From: Bowmanella denitrificans
GTDB taxonomy: Bacteria > Pseudomonadota > Gammaproteobacteria > Enterobacterales > Alteromonadaceae
DNA: 64,000 nucleotides
Reading direction: 5' to 3'
NCBI RefSeq assembly: GCF_002887595.1
Contig: NZ_PEBU01000006.1
Span: 62,001 to 126,000 of the forward strand
In this document: piece by piece, positions 21,081-30,269 of the stretch
Position numbering within the stretch: the first letter of the stretch is position 1
Layout: each line of letters opens with the position of its first letter
Program-made: the position numbers and the translations under genes
Notes under the pieces: generated by a model
What the model saw: only the letters and a program-made list of their open reading frames with translations
The model's database searches: none
Told to the model about the DNA's origin: nothing

Positions 21081-21426
21081 CGTCTGCTCCTGGTTGCGTA
21101 ACGGCCTGTGCCGGCAACCTTTGCTATATTTTCTCTGCTTAGATTCGAGCAAAAACTATGCCGGACTCCTTGTGAGCATATTCGTCGGTAACCATGCTAT
21201 TGAAGCTTATGAACTTTTTTTGCCTTGAAGTCGAAGACTCTATGGCCATAGTGAGTTGGCGTTCTGGCCAGAGACGTCAAATAACCGCCGGTTATTGTTT
21301 AAATTGGTTATGCGCTGTTTGTTTAAGCCGGTATTTGACAATTGCTGCAGATATTTGTGCTTAGCTGCGCCTGTCACACTATATTGGTAAAGCAGATGTT
21401 CTTTTCGCTTTGGACAAGGAGCCCTG
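21081..21426. promoter_or_regulatory. Divergent intergenic region between GGDEF gene and histidine kinase gene
   Basis: This stretch must hold promoters for both flanking genes. A TTGACA lies at 21335-21340 on +, but no convincing -10 stands 16-18 bases downstream. TATATT at 21380-21385 is another possible -10. A perfect 17-base palindrome is at 21280-21296 and a 10-base one (TATGGCCATA) at 21241-21250. No credible extra gene is seen. Confidence 0.4.
21280..21296. promoter_or_regulatory. Perfect palindrome, possible operator
   Basis: AATAACCG-C-CGGTTATT, an uninterrupted 8+1+8 inverted repeat in the divergent region. The form fits a dimeric repressor or activator site, but no matching regulator is known. 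Confidence 0.4.
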
Positions 21427-23661
21427 ATGGAGCAGCACCTCAATGACTTTTTCCGCGCCGATTATATGCCGCATGGACATTGTTTTTTATGGCGACCGGA
21501 CATTCTGTGGCTGAATGTACTGTCCGATGCGCTGATTGCCACTGCTTACTTTACCATCCCTTTAGTGCTCTATCTGTTTGTCCGTCAACGGCCGGACATT
21601 CGTTTTGGCTGGATGCTGTATTTATTTGCCGCCTTTATCTTATGTTGTGGCGTGACCCACTTATTTGGCATCTATGTTATCTGGCACGGGGCTTATGGTT
21701 ACCACGGCCTGGCAAAGCTGGTCACAGCTATCGTTTCCATCAGTACTGCTTATGTGTTGATTCGGCGCCTGCCAGACGCGCTGGCTATGCCCAATTTATC
21801 GGAATATTCTCAGCATAAGGAAATGGCCTACCGGGCCGAGCTGGACAGGTTGGAGCTGATCAGAGAGCAGGAACGGCTGGCCATGGTGCGACTGGCAGTA
21901 GAAGGCTCCCCTTTTGGTATGCTGGTAACCGATGCTGGCGGACATATTCGTATGGTCAATTCTGCCCTGACCCGCATGTTTGGTTACAGTGAACAGGAAT
22001 TACTGAATGAACATGTCAATATGCTTCTACCGACAGAACAGCGCAGTCGTCACAGAAAGCTGGTAGAGGAAATCAGTATCGGTGCCCGTAGCTCAGGTTT
22101 AATGACCTCCAGGCTGGTGTATGGGGTGGCCAGAAATGGCGATAAAATCCCGGTGGAGGTGACCCTGCATCGCAGCGAAGTGGATGATGAGGTGCGGGTG
22201 TTTGCCACCGTGGTGGATATTAGTGAACGCTTGTCCTTTCAGGCCAGATTGGTGGAGGCCAATAACCGTTTTGAACGGGTTATCTCAGGTTCAAGAGACG
22301 CCCCCTGGGAATGGCATCCCAAAGATAACAGTAACTGGTTCTCACCGCGTTTCCATGAACTGTTGGGCTGGCCAGCTCAGGTGCCGGGCCACTTTGATAC
22401 CTGGATTGCTCATGTACACCCTGATTATCATGACAAAGTGATGGAACACTTAAAAAGTCACATCGAGCAGCGCAGCAAGTACGATATTAATTACCTGGGA
22501 CTGGCGGCAGACGGGACTTACCACTGGTTTAATACCAGGGGCGACAGCCAGCGGGATGAAAACGGCAATATTGTGATTATGTCCGGGGTGATTTCCGATA
22601 TTCAGGAAGAAAAGGAAATGGAAGCGGCGGTAATGCATAAAACGGCGTTTCTTGAGTCGGTATTTGCCGGCGCATCCTGTGGTTTACTGGTGCTCGACTG
22701 GGAAGAAGATGACAAGGTTAGCATCTCTGCCGTTAATCAACGTTTTAGCATTTTGTTGGGTGATCAGGCTGGCGATTTAGAGGGGCAGGAGCTGCATCAT
22801 CTGGCCCAGTCAGACGAGCGGGGCGTAATGGCTCGCTTGCAAGCACTGCTGTTTGGTTCGGCTATGGAAGCCGAGCAGGGCAGTCCGGTTGGTTTTCTAT
22901 TTCAGGCTCAGGAGCATTGGGTGCAGATAGATGTACATCCTATTTCCGACGCGAAAGGAGAATGGTTCAGAGTGATAGTGTCTGCCAGTGACGTCAGCGA
23001 ATTAAAGCAGGCCGAAGAGGAACTGGAAGAGGCCTTACAGGAGAAAGTTTCGCTGCTTAATGAAGTGCATCACCGAGTGAAGAACAACCTGCAAATTGTC
23101 AGCAGTCTGATGGATATCCAAAGCCGTCAGGTTAAAAAAGAAGATCTGGCGGTGATGAGCGATCTGAAAAACCGGGTGCGGGCCATGGCCCTGATCCACG
23201 AGTTACTCTATCAAAATGACAGCCTGGGCTCGATTAACTTGCAAAGTTATGTGCAGCGTCTGGTCAACCTTATCGGCGATACCCTGAATCACTCCAGTCG
23301 TGAACAACTGACCTTGGATATTCAGGCAGGAAGTGGCGAACTAAACATCAGCATAAACCAGATGGTGCCTTTGGGGCTGCTGATTTGTGAGGCGGTCACC
23401 AATGCCTTTAAATATGCCTTTAGCGGTCGCCCGGGTAAGTTGACCATCAGTATGAAAAGGGAAGACGCGCGGCTGCAACTGGCGATCTGTGACGATGGCC
23501 CGGGTTTTGATGCTGAGCTGTTCGAACAAGCCAGCCTGACCAGCCACCTTGGCTTTACCCTGATGAAAACCTTTGCCAAGCAAGCAGGTTTTACCATTCA
23601 GGTGGATGGCAGTCAGGGCACCTGTATTTATCTGACTGAACAGGCCAGCAATTCAGACTAG
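21427..23661 (+). CDS. Sensor histidine kinase with ethylene-receptor-like membrane domain, PAS repeats and HisKA_2
   Basis: The product is 744 residues. Residues about 27-118 are hydrophobic and align without gaps with the plant ETR1 sensor: SD (Asp 34), AYF (Tyr 41), IP (Pro 45) and CGVTH (Cys 74, His 78), all offset by nine from ETR1 residues Asp 25, Tyr 32, Pro 36, Cys 65 and His 69, the last two being the copper/ethylene ligands. Next come PAS segments at about 150-275, 280-400 and 405-535, then a HisKA_2 dimerisation motif EVHHRVKNNLQ (His 549 before Arg is the likely phospho-acceptor) and an HATPase domain (EAVTNAFKYAF, CDDGPGFD). Ethylene binding is inferred; a redox or other ligand is possible. 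ATG 21427 follows AAGGAG. It meets the next gene tail to tail. Confidence 0.9.
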   Translation: MEQHLNDFFRADYMPHGHCFLWRPDILWLNVLSDALIATAYFTIPLVLYLFVRQRPDIRFGWMLYLFAAFILCCGVTHLFGIYVIWHGAYGYHGLAKLVTAIVSISTAYVLIRRLPDALAMPNLSEYSQHKEMAYRAELDRLELIREQERLAMVRLAVEGSPFGMLVTDAGGHIRMVNSALTRMFGYSEQELLNEHVNMLLPTEQRSRHRKLVEEISIGARSSGLMTSRLVYGVARNGDKIPVEVTLHRSEVDDEVRVFATVVDISERLSFQARLVEANNRFERVISGSRDAPWEWHPKDNSNWFSPRFHELLGWPAQVPGHFDTWIAHVHPDYHDKVMEHLKSHIEQRSKYDINYLGLAADGTYHWFNTRGDSQRDENGNIVIMSGVISDIQEEKEMEAAVMHKTAFLESVFAGASCGLLVLDWEEDDKVSISAVNQRFSILLGDQAGDLEGQELHHLAQSDERGVMARLQALLFGSAMEAEQGSPVGFLFQAQEHWVQIDVHPISDAKGEWFRVIVSASDVSELKQAEEELEEALQEKVSLLNEVHHRVKNNLQIVSSLMDIQSRQVKKEDLAVMSDLKNRVRAMALIHELLYQNDSLGSINLQSYVQRLVNLIGDTLNHSSREQLTLDIQAGSGELNISINQMVPLGLLICEAVTNAFKYAFSGRPGKLTISMKREDARLQLAICDDGPGFDAELFEQASLTSHLGFTLMKTFAKQAGFTIQVDGSQGTCIYLTEQASNSD

Positions 23662-26069
23662 AACAAATTGCGGTTGCCGTCTTTATTGTCAGACAAGTAC
23701 CTGAGTAAATCATTTAGCGGCATGGGTTTGGCAAAATAATAGCCCTGCATGCTGTGTACGCCTTTGTCACGCAGGTAGTGCCATTGTTCCTTGGTCTCAA
23801 TGCCTTCGGCGGTAATCAGCAAGCCCAGGCTTCTGGCCAGGTTGATAATGGCCTCGATTATGATCTGGTGGCGGCTGTCGGTCCCCAGACTATCCACAAA
23901 GGTCCGGTCTATTTTTAGCTTGCTGACCGCCATTTCCGCCAGTCTGGATAAGGATGAATACCCGGTGCCGAAGTCATCAATGGCAATATTGACCCCGGTC
24001 TGGCGAATCTGCCAAAGCAGCATGGCGGCGTTTTCCGATTGCAGGGTGCTTTCGGTGACCTCCATTTCCAGATGGGCGGGGTTTATCTGACAATCCTGGA
24101 TAATTTCATTCAGGGCATCGAGGATTTCGCTGTCTTTTAACTGGGCACCGGATACATTAACCGCAACCCGAATATCGCTGAAGCCGCGCTCGTCCAACAG
24201 TTTCAATAACATGCAGGATTCTCGCAGCATATGCAGGCCGATACTTTGGATCAGGCCGGTTTCTTCCGCTACCGGAATAAAAGCATCAGGTGACACCATG
24301 CCCACGTCTTTGTCTATCCAGCGACACAGGGCTTCCACTCCCACCACCTGACCACTGTGGCCATCGACAATAGGTTGCCAGTGCGCGGTAATGCTCTGCT
24401 CGGTCAGAGCCTTACGCAGCCCCTGTTCGATAAACAGGCGATAGCGGACTACATCCACCAGATCATTGGAATAAAAGGTATAAGTGTACTTGCCCCGGCG
24501 CTTGGACTCATACATGGCGGCGTCTGCATGTTTAAGCAGTGACGCCGCGCAATCTACGCTTTCATCGGCAATGGCGACACCTATGCTGCAGGTGACCATA
24601 ATATCTCTGCCGCTGATATTAAATGGCTCGTTGCAGATGGCGATGATTTTTTCTGCCAGCCGCTCAAAGTCCTGACGCCGTTCTACGTCCTCGACTATCA
24701 CGACAAATTCATCGCCGCCCAGTCGAATCAGCACATCCTCGGCACGCATGATCTGCTGTAATCGCTGAGCAAACTCTATTAACAATTGATCGCCGGGCTC
24801 ATGGCCCATGGAATCGTTAATCAATTTAAAAGAGTCAATATCAATAAAAAACAAGCCAATTCCGCTACCTTTCTGACAATCCAGCTCCCCTAATACCTGG
24901 TTCATCAAATTTCGGTTGCCAAGGCCAGTCAGCCCATCACGATAGGCCATACGATTCAGTTCCCGTTCGGCCTTTTTCAGCGACGAGATATCGGTCAGGA
25001 TCATGATAAATAATTCAGGGTTGTGTTCGGTGGCAGCGATGCGACTGATATTTTGCAAGGCATGAAAATGACTGTGATCGCGTCGATGTACCACCACTTC
25101 ATGACGAATACTTTTGTTGCAGTCGGCCAGCACTTCATCGTGGCGCCTGTTGCCGGATAATACCATGGAGACCGGAGCGCCAATCACGTCATTGGCATTG
25201 AAGTGAGTGTGTTTATAGAAGGCCTTGTTCACCGAGCGAATGGTGAAATCTGAGTAGAGTACAATCACCGACTCATCAATATTGGCCAGAATGTTGTAGG
25301 CGGTGCGAAGCTCATTGACAAAATTTTCCCGTTCCGATACGTCTTTAACCGCGCCAATGCGAATCAGGCCCTGTTCCAGGGTCATGTCACTTAAGTACAG
25401 CTCTATCCAACGTTCGTCCTGAACGTCCTCACTTCGGGCTTTGAGTTTAAAGGTGCGACTGACATTTTGTCCGTTACGCAGCATGGCTTCCAGTTCGTCC
25501 ACATCCTCCAGCGCCAGACGGGCGAAAAAATCGTGAGCCTTGAGTTCCACCTTATCGCCAACGATATTAACTTGTTCACCGAACAAGCCCTCAAACAGCA
25601 CCGTGCCGCGCTGCACGTTGTATTCCCAAAGCCCCAGCTTAGCTGCATGCACGGCTGCTTTGAGACGCTTTTCGGAGCGCTCAGTGATTTTTTCATATCT
25701 GTGCCTGGCCAGGGCGGTTTCTATACTGGCTTTTAACTCCCGCACATTATATGGCTTGACGATATAACCGTAAGGTGCAGTCAGACCGGTGCGGCGGATA
25801 AGGTCGTCACTGGTGTAGGCGGTAAGGTAAACTACCGGAATATGTAATTCTGCGCCAATCCGTTGGGCAGCGTTGATGCCATCCCCCCCAGCACCCAGGT
25901 TAATGTCCATCATCACCAAATCAGGCTGATGCTGCTTGGCCATGTCAAAGGCTTCTTTTTCAGAACTGGCAATACAGCAGACATGGTAGCCGTTATCCTG
26001 CAAATCCAGAGAAAGATTCAGGGCGATGAGCTGTTCATCCTCGACAATCAACAAAGTGCTACGTTCCAT
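23658..26069 (-). CDS. Response regulator with REC, PAS, GGDEF and EAL domains
   Basis: The product is 803 residues. The receiver domain (1-120) has the acidic pair near 10-11, phospho-acceptor Asp 55 (VMMDINLG), Thr 83 and Lys 105 (IVKPY). One or two PAS-type segments span about 140-375. The GGDEF domain has an intact GGDEF at 451-455 preceded by an RxxD I-site (RAED). The EAL domain has EAL at 579-581 and DDFGTGYSSLSRL, so both synthesis and hydrolysis of c-di-GMP are possible. The start is ATG 26069 behind AAGGAAGG. Its TAG and the kinase TAG share the four bases CTAG at 23658-23661, so the two genes are probably cognate. Confidence 0.9.
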   Translation of the reverse strand: MERSTLLIVEDEQLIALNLSLDLQDNGYHVCCIASSEKEAFDMAKQHQPDLVMMDINLGAGGDGINAAQRIGAELHIPVVYLTAYTSDDLIRRTGLTAPYGYIVKPYNVRELKASIETALARHRYEKITERSEKRLKAAVHAAKLGLWEYNVQRGTVLFEGLFGEQVNIVGDKVELKAHDFFARLALEDVDELEAMLRNGQNVSRTFKLKARSEDVQDERWIELYLSDMTLEQGLIRIGAVKDVSERENFVNELRTAYNILANIDESVIVLYSDFTIRSVNKAFYKHTHFNANDVIGAPVSMVLSGNRRHDEVLADCNKSIRHEVVVHRRDHSHFHALQNISRIAATEHNPELFIMILTDISSLKKAERELNRMAYRDGLTGLGNRNLMNQVLGELDCQKGSGIGLFFIDIDSFKLINDSMGHEPGDQLLIEFAQRLQQIMRAEDVLIRLGGDEFVVIVEDVERRQDFERLAEKIIAICNEPFNISGRDIMVTCSIGVAIADESVDCAASLLKHADAAMYESKRRGKYTYTFYSNDLVDVVRYRLFIEQGLRKALTEQSITAHWQPIVDGHSGQVVGVEALCRWIDKDVGMVSPDAFIPVAEETGLIQSIGLHMLRESCMLLKLLDERGFSDIRVAVNVSGAQLKDSEILDALNEIIQDCQINPAHLEMEVTESTLQSENAAMLLWQIRQTGVNIAIDDFGTGYSSLSRLAEMAVSKLKIDRTFVDSLGTDSRHQIIIEAIINLARSLGLLITAEGIETKEQWHYLRDKGVHSMQGYYFAKPMPLNDLLRYLSDNKDGNRNLF

Positions 26070-26152
26070 TTACCTTCCTTGTCGCACAAGAGGTTTACCG
26101 GACGTTGTCCGGCCTGGGAGCGGCTATTAACACTGAAAGTGTGATAAGTATC

Positions 26153-26179
26153 CTAAATCTCCCACCTCTTCAGATTTAG
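26153..26179. promoter_or_regulatory. Inverted repeat upstream of the REC-GGDEF-EAL gene
   Basis: CTAAATCT (26153-26160) and AGATTTAG (26172-26179) are exact complements 11 bases apart. It could be an operator for the regulator gene or a weak hairpin behind the patatin gene; no T-run supports a terminator. A CCGGAC-GTT-GTCCGG hairpin lies nearer the gene at 26098-26112. Confidence 0.35.
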
Positions 26180-26190
26180 TCTAAGAGAGA

Positions 26191-27318
26191 TTAGATTTCC
26201 AGAAAGGCGCGAATTTCATCCAGTCTTTGCAGACCATCTTCCAGACCTTTGTCCATCATGGCCTGGCAAAAGCCGCCTTCAAACAGCAGATAGCTGAGCA
26301 AACTGGACTGTGAATCGGGTTTAATGCCCATAAAACGCATCAGGGTGCGAATGCCCAGCGGCAGATTGGCATAGTAGTCGGCCGCCTGCTCATTAATATT
26401 AAAACTGGGGTTGATGGCCAGGCATTGCACGGGTTTTAGCTGGGTCGCCTGACGTTGCTTGTCATTTAACAGCGACAGGGTGTGGTTGATTCGATACAAA
26501 CGCTCTAAATCTGAATGCAGGGTATCGGCGAAGATGGTGTCCAGTAAATGACCGGCAATGGTGGCACTGTTTGGATAATGTTGTAACTGATGGCGGCGGT
26601 CCGGCCGGGGCTGCTCAACACCCACAATCAGGATTTTTTCTGCGCCCAGATGAATGGGCGGACTTAAAGGAGAAAGTTGGTGAATGGAGCCATCGCCAAA
26701 ATACTGGTCGTTGATTTTGACCGGTGGAAAAACCAGTGGAATGGCAGCGGACGCCATCAGGTGTTCCACATTTAGTTGGGTTTTGATACCCAAACGCTTG
26801 GAGCGTTGCCAGGAGTTGAGCTCGGGCGCGCCCTGGAAGAAGCTGATGGAATCATTGGTGCTGAAACTGGATGCCGTGACACTGATCGCTTTCAAATGTC
26901 CGGTCAGCAGGTTGCGGTCAATGCGGCTAAAGTCCAGAGTATGTTTCAGCAAACGACGCAGCGGCTGGTTGTTAAGCAGGCTTGAAGGTCGTCGGCTTTT
27001 GTCTTTGGCACTCAAGTGTTGTAACTGGTTGCCAAGTAAATAGCTAAACAGCGGTAATGTGTCGCTGGCATATACCTGTTGGGTATGAAAGTTTTTCCAT
27101 ACCCACTCCAGCTTTCTCACGCCTAAATGATAGCAGGAGGCAAAACAGGCCAGCGCGGTCGCATTAATGGCACCGGCAGACGTGCCGCAGATGATGGGAA
27201 AGGGCAGACTGTGATTGCGTGGCAGCAAGCGGGTAATGGCTTTCAGTACGCCCACCTGATAGGCAGCGCGGGCACCGCCTCCTGTTAGCAGTAAGGCAAA
27301 TCGGTGTCTTTGGGACAT
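26191..27318 (-). CDS. Patatin-like phospholipase family protein
   Basis: Predicted serine acyl hydrolase acting on lipids. The product is 375 residues with the patatin Ser-Asp dyad: oxyanion motif TGGGARAAYQ (12-21), nucleophile elbow GTSAG (Ser 47) and FGDGS (Asp 209). No signal peptide is seen, so a cytoplasmic or membrane-associated enzyme is likely; the substrate is not known. The C-terminal part (230-375) lacks features I recognise. It starts nine bases after the metallo-hydrolase gene, on the same strand, so the two are probably co-transcribed. Confidence 0.88.
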   Translation of the reverse strand: MSQRHRFALLLTGGGARAAYQVGVLKAITRLLPRNHSLPFPIICGTSAGAINATALACFASCYHLGVRKLEWVWKNFHTQQVYASDTLPLFSYLLGNQLQHLSAKDKSRRPSSLLNNQPLRRLLKHTLDFSRIDRNLLTGHLKAISVTASSFSTNDSISFFQGAPELNSWQRSKRLGIKTQLNVEHLMASAAIPLVFPPVKINDQYFGDGSIHQLSPLSPPIHLGAEKILIVGVEQPRPDRRHQLQHYPNSATIAGHLLDTIFADTLHSDLERLYRINHTLSLLNDKQRQATQLKPVQCLAINPSFNINEQAADYYANLPLGIRTLMRFMGIKPDSQSSLLSYLLFEGGFCQAMMDKGLEDGLQRLDEIRAFLEI

Positions 27319-27327
27319 GCTGAGTCA

Positions 27328-28176
27328 CTAAACCTTATCAAAATCAATTTGCATACCTTCATAGGCAGCAAATAAGTCAATATTCATCTGGCCAATCTGA
27401 ATGATGTCGCGGCAATGTTGTTGTATGGCATCTATTTCATCATCGGTACGTATATCATCGTGGCTATAAAGCGCCACACGTTTTGCTTTACAGGCCATGG
27501 CCAGCTTTACCGCTTCTTCTGCCACGGAGTGACCCCAACCCGCTTTTTTGGGCATATCGGCTTGCTGGTATTGTGCATCATGTATGATCAAGTCTGTGTC
27601 GGCAGCAAACTTCACCCAATCCAGAAAGGCGGTGGCTTTTTGATAAGGAGGGTAGAGTTCATTATCGGTAATGTAGGCGATACGGGCACCATCGGCTTCA
27701 ATAAGATAAGAACTGCCGCCACCGGGATGATTAATCGCTATACGTGAAATGCAGGCGCTGCCCAGATGCCAACTGCTTAGCTGGGCAGCCTTTGGGCAAA
27801 GCTGAATATTGGCCGGTAAATCCTGATAATGCACAGGGAAATAACTGCCAGTCATTTGTCTTAACACCGCATCCTGCTCTGGCAATTGTGTTTTTCCTGG
27901 TGTGATGTAAATAGTACGCCCGGCTTGATATATGGGGGCAAAGAAGGGAAAGCCCTGAATATGATCCCAGTGGTTGTGGGTGAGTAGTAAATGTATAGGG
28001 TTGGATTTATCTGCGAGTTTGGCACCTAAGGCTTTAATGCCGGTGCCTGCATCCAGAATGATATCTGTACCATCATTTAACTCAATGTGCACACAGGCTG
28101 TGTTGCCGCCGTAACGGATAAAGGCCTGCCCCGGAGCCGGGATAGAGCCTCTTACACCATAAAATGTCAGTTTCAT
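27328..28176 (-). CDS. MBL-fold metallo-hydrolase
   Basis: The product is 282 residues with a metallo-beta-lactamase fold. The metal motif HxHxDH is intact (His 67, His 69, Asp 71, His 72 in THNHWDH), and later ligands are probably in AINHPGG, YITDNE and YSHDD. The N-terminus MKLTFYGVRGSIPAPG resembles proteins annotated as cyclic-nucleotide phosphodiesterase-like or phosphoribosyl phosphodiesterase-like hydrolases; substrate unproven. No signal peptide is present. It is upstream of the patatin gene in a probable two-gene unit. Confidence 0.85.
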   Translation of the reverse strand: MKLTFYGVRGSIPAPGQAFIRYGGNTACVHIELNDGTDIILDAGTGIKALGAKLADKSNPIHLLLTHNHWDHIQGFPFFAPIYQAGRTIYITPGKTQLPEQDAVLRQMTGSYFPVHYQDLPANIQLCPKAAQLSSWHLGSACISRIAINHPGGGSSYLIEADGARIAYITDNELYPPYQKATAFLDWVKFAADTDLIIHDAQYQQADMPKKAGWGHSVAEEAVKLAMACKAKRVALYSHDDIRTDDEIDAIQQHCRDIIQIGQMNIDLFAAYEGMQIDFDKV

Positions 28177-28372
28177 GCCTCAACCTGCTGCAGCGTATCG
28201 GTGATGTTATACCGATACTGTTTTCCTTTGTTTTATAAGGAATTCCCTAAGCCAAGCTTAACTCTAATTAAAGCAAAAATATAAACCAAGTGTTATCTGC
28301 TTGGACTTGTGGTGCCATCCTCTGACGAACTCAGGTTGCCCCTTCAGCATACCGGCACCGCAGCTGAGCGTT

Positions 28373-28448
28373 CCTGCATAGTGTCCGTCCCTGGCCATGG
28401 CAGGTGAAAGTTCCCGACAACACCTGCATACCGTCCATCCCTGGACAT
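28373..28448. repeat. Two imperfect repeat units, shared with the hupB-ppiD island
   Basis: CCTGCATA at 28373-28380 and 28423-28430 each begin a unit continuing (G/C)-rich with GTCCNTCCCTGGNCAT. The second unit's 23 bases at 28426-28448 are the exact reverse complement of 47453-47475, 19 kb away. This marks a dispersed intergenic repeat family. Confidence 0.7.
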
Positions 28449-28449
28449 T

Positions 28450-28473
28450 AAAAAGAGCGCCTGGGCGCTCTTT
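28450..28473 (-). terminator. Rho-independent terminator of proS
   Basis: On the - strand, GAGCGC and GCGCTC (28465-28470 with 28455-28460) enclose a 4-base loop, followed by a T-rich run (complement of TTAAAA up to 28454). It lies 10 bases downstream of the proS stop. Confidence 0.75.
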
Positions 28474-28483
28474 GTTGTTTACC

Positions 28484-30193
28484 TTACAGGGCCTGGATAA
28501 AACTCAGTACCTTGTCCAGTTCCAGTAATTGTTTTTCACCGCTGCGGCGACATTTATATTCCACCTGGTTATCATCAAGATTACGTTCGCCAACCACGAT
28601 ATGGTGGGGAATGCCCATCAGTTCCATATCGGCAAACATGACGCCAGGACGCTCTTTACGATCATCAAACAATACTTCAATCCCGGCCTGTTTAAGCTGC
28701 TGATAAATAGCTTCGGCCGCTTCCTGAATTCGGTGAGACTTGTGCATATTCATCGGGATCAGGGCGACTTTAAACGGCGCAATGGCATCCGGCCAGATGA
28801 TACCGAATTTATCGTGATTCTGTTCAATGGCGGCGGCCACGATACGCGACACGCCAATACCATAACAGCCCATGGTCAGCACCTGATGCTTGCCTGACTC
28901 GGTCAGTACACCGCAGTTCATGGCCTGGGAATATTTGTCGCCTAACTGGAAGATATGCCCTACCTCAATGCCGCGCTTGATTTCCAACTGACCGTTGCCG
29001 TCAGGTGATGGGTCGCCGGCCTGGACATTACGGATATCTGCCACCTTGGGCAGCGGCAAATCACGTTGCCAGTTGATGTTAAAATAATGCTTGCCGTCAA
29101 TATTGGCACCGGCACCAAAATCGCTACATTGTGCCACGGCCCGATCGGCAACTACCGGAATCGGTAAGTTCACCGGCCCCAGTGAACCCGGCCCTGCACC
29201 AATAATGGCCCGAATTTCCTCATCACTGGCGAAGGTCAAGGGGGAAGCCACTTCCTCCAGTTTGTCCGCCTTGATTTCATTCAATTCATGGTCACCCCTG
29301 ACCAGCAGGGCCACCAACGGTGCGCCCGTTTCTTCACTGGCTTTGACGATTAGCGTCTTGATGGTTTTTTCAATCGGCAGATTAAATTGTTCCACTAATT
29401 CGCTGATAGTCCGGGCGTTGGGGGTGTCCACCAGTTGCATATCGGCGGCAGGTGCGGCGCGCTCACCGGCAGGGGCCAAAGCCTCAGCCATTTCCACGTT
29501 AGCGGCAAAATCCGACGCATTACTAAAGGCAATATCGTCCTCACCGGAAGCAGCCAGTACATGGAACTCATGGGACATACTGCCACCGATAGAGCCGGTG
29601 TCGGCGATAACCGGACGATACTCAAGGCCAATGCGTTCAAAAATACTGCAATAAGCCTGATACATATCCTGGTAGGTTTTTTCCAGGCAGTCCTGACTCA
29701 GGTGAAAGGAGTAAGCATCTTTCATGGTGAATTCACGGCCACGCATTACGCCGAATCTGGGACGAACTTCATCGCGGAATTTGGTTTGCACCTGATACAA
29801 ATTAATCGGCAGTTGTTTGTAGCTGCTGATTTCGCGCTTAACCAGATCTGTGATTACTTCCTCATGGGTTGGGCCAAGCACAAAATCGCGCTGATGACGG
29901 TCTTTAATGCGCAGCAGTTCCGGGCCATATTCTTCCCAACGACCGGATTCTTCCCATAAATCGGCCGGCTGCACCACAGGCATTAACACTTCAATGGCAC
30001 CGGCCCGGTCCATTTCTTCGCGCACGATGTTCGCCACTTTATTCAGTACGCGCAGTCCGGTTGGCAGCCAGGTATAAAGTCCGGAGGCCAGTTTGCGGAT
30101 AAGCCCGGCACGCAACATTAATTGATGGCTGATGACTTCGGCATCCGCTGGGGTTTCTTTTTGTGTAGCTAGTAAGTACTGACTGCTTCGCAT
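28484..30193 (-). CDS. proS: Prolyl-tRNA synthetase
   Basis: Class II synthetase that charges tRNA-Pro. The product is 569 residues, the bacterial-type length of about 570 with the editing (INS) domain between motifs 2 and 3. Visible are [19 protein letters not shown] at the N-terminus, [36 protein letters not shown] (motif 2), and a catalytic GCYGIGVSR segment (motif 3) near residue 440, then the anticodon-binding C-domain. trmO lies upstream on the same strand, the order known from enterics. Confidence 0.97.
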   Translation of the reverse strand: MRSSQYLLATQKETPADAEVISHQLMLRAGLIRKLASGLYTWLPTGLRVLNKVANIVREEMDRAGAIEVLMPVVQPADLWEESGRWEEYGPELLRIKDRHQRDFVLGPTHEEVITDLVKREISSYKQLPINLYQVQTKFRDEVRPRFGVMRGREFTMKDAYSFHLSQDCLEKTYQDMYQAYCSIFERIGLEYRPVIADTGSIGGSMSHEFHVLAASGEDDIAFSNASDFAANVEMAEALAPAGERAAPAADMQLVDTPNARTISELVEQFNLPIEKTIKTLIVKASEETGAPLVALLVRGDHELNEIKADKLEEVASPLTFASDEEIRAIIGAGPGSLGPVNLPIPVVADRAVAQCSDFGAGANIDGKHYFNINWQRDLPLPKVADIRNVQAGDPSPDGNGQLEIKRGIEVGHIFQLGDKYSQAMNCGVLTESGKHQVLTMGCYGIGVSRIVAAAIEQNHDKFGIIWPDAIAPFKVALIPMNMHKSHRIQEAAEAIYQQLKQAGIEVLFDDRKERPGVMFADMELMGIPHHIVVGERNLDDNQVEYKCRRSGEKQLLELDKVLSFIQAL

Positions 30194-30255
30194 AGTTCAC
30201 GTTACCTGGTGTATTTCGCTGTACCTGATGGGCTGTGGTGCCCTTCGGCGTGCTG

Positions 30256-30269
30256 AGCTTATATAAGCT
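30256..30269. other. Perfect 14-base palindrome upstream of proS
   Basis: AGCTTAT-ATAAGCT lies about 65 bases before the proS start, followed by a CTGCCG/CGGCAG hairpin at 30268-30285. They could be mRNA leader structures or a protein site. No T-box features are seen. Confidence 0.3.

Larger units (their letters stand above)
28177..28483. other. Intergenic region with repeats
   Basis: Between the metallo-hydrolase start and the proS stop. It must hold the promoter for the metallo-hydrolase pair on -. The right half contains two related units about 50 bases apart (see the repeat entry) and the proS terminator. No gene is seen. Confidence 0.6.

Noticed and set aside
21240-21443. A 67-residue - strand frame in the gap before the histidine kinase gene
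   Set aside because: It overlaps the kinase start and the palindromes, and no domain or good start signal is present.
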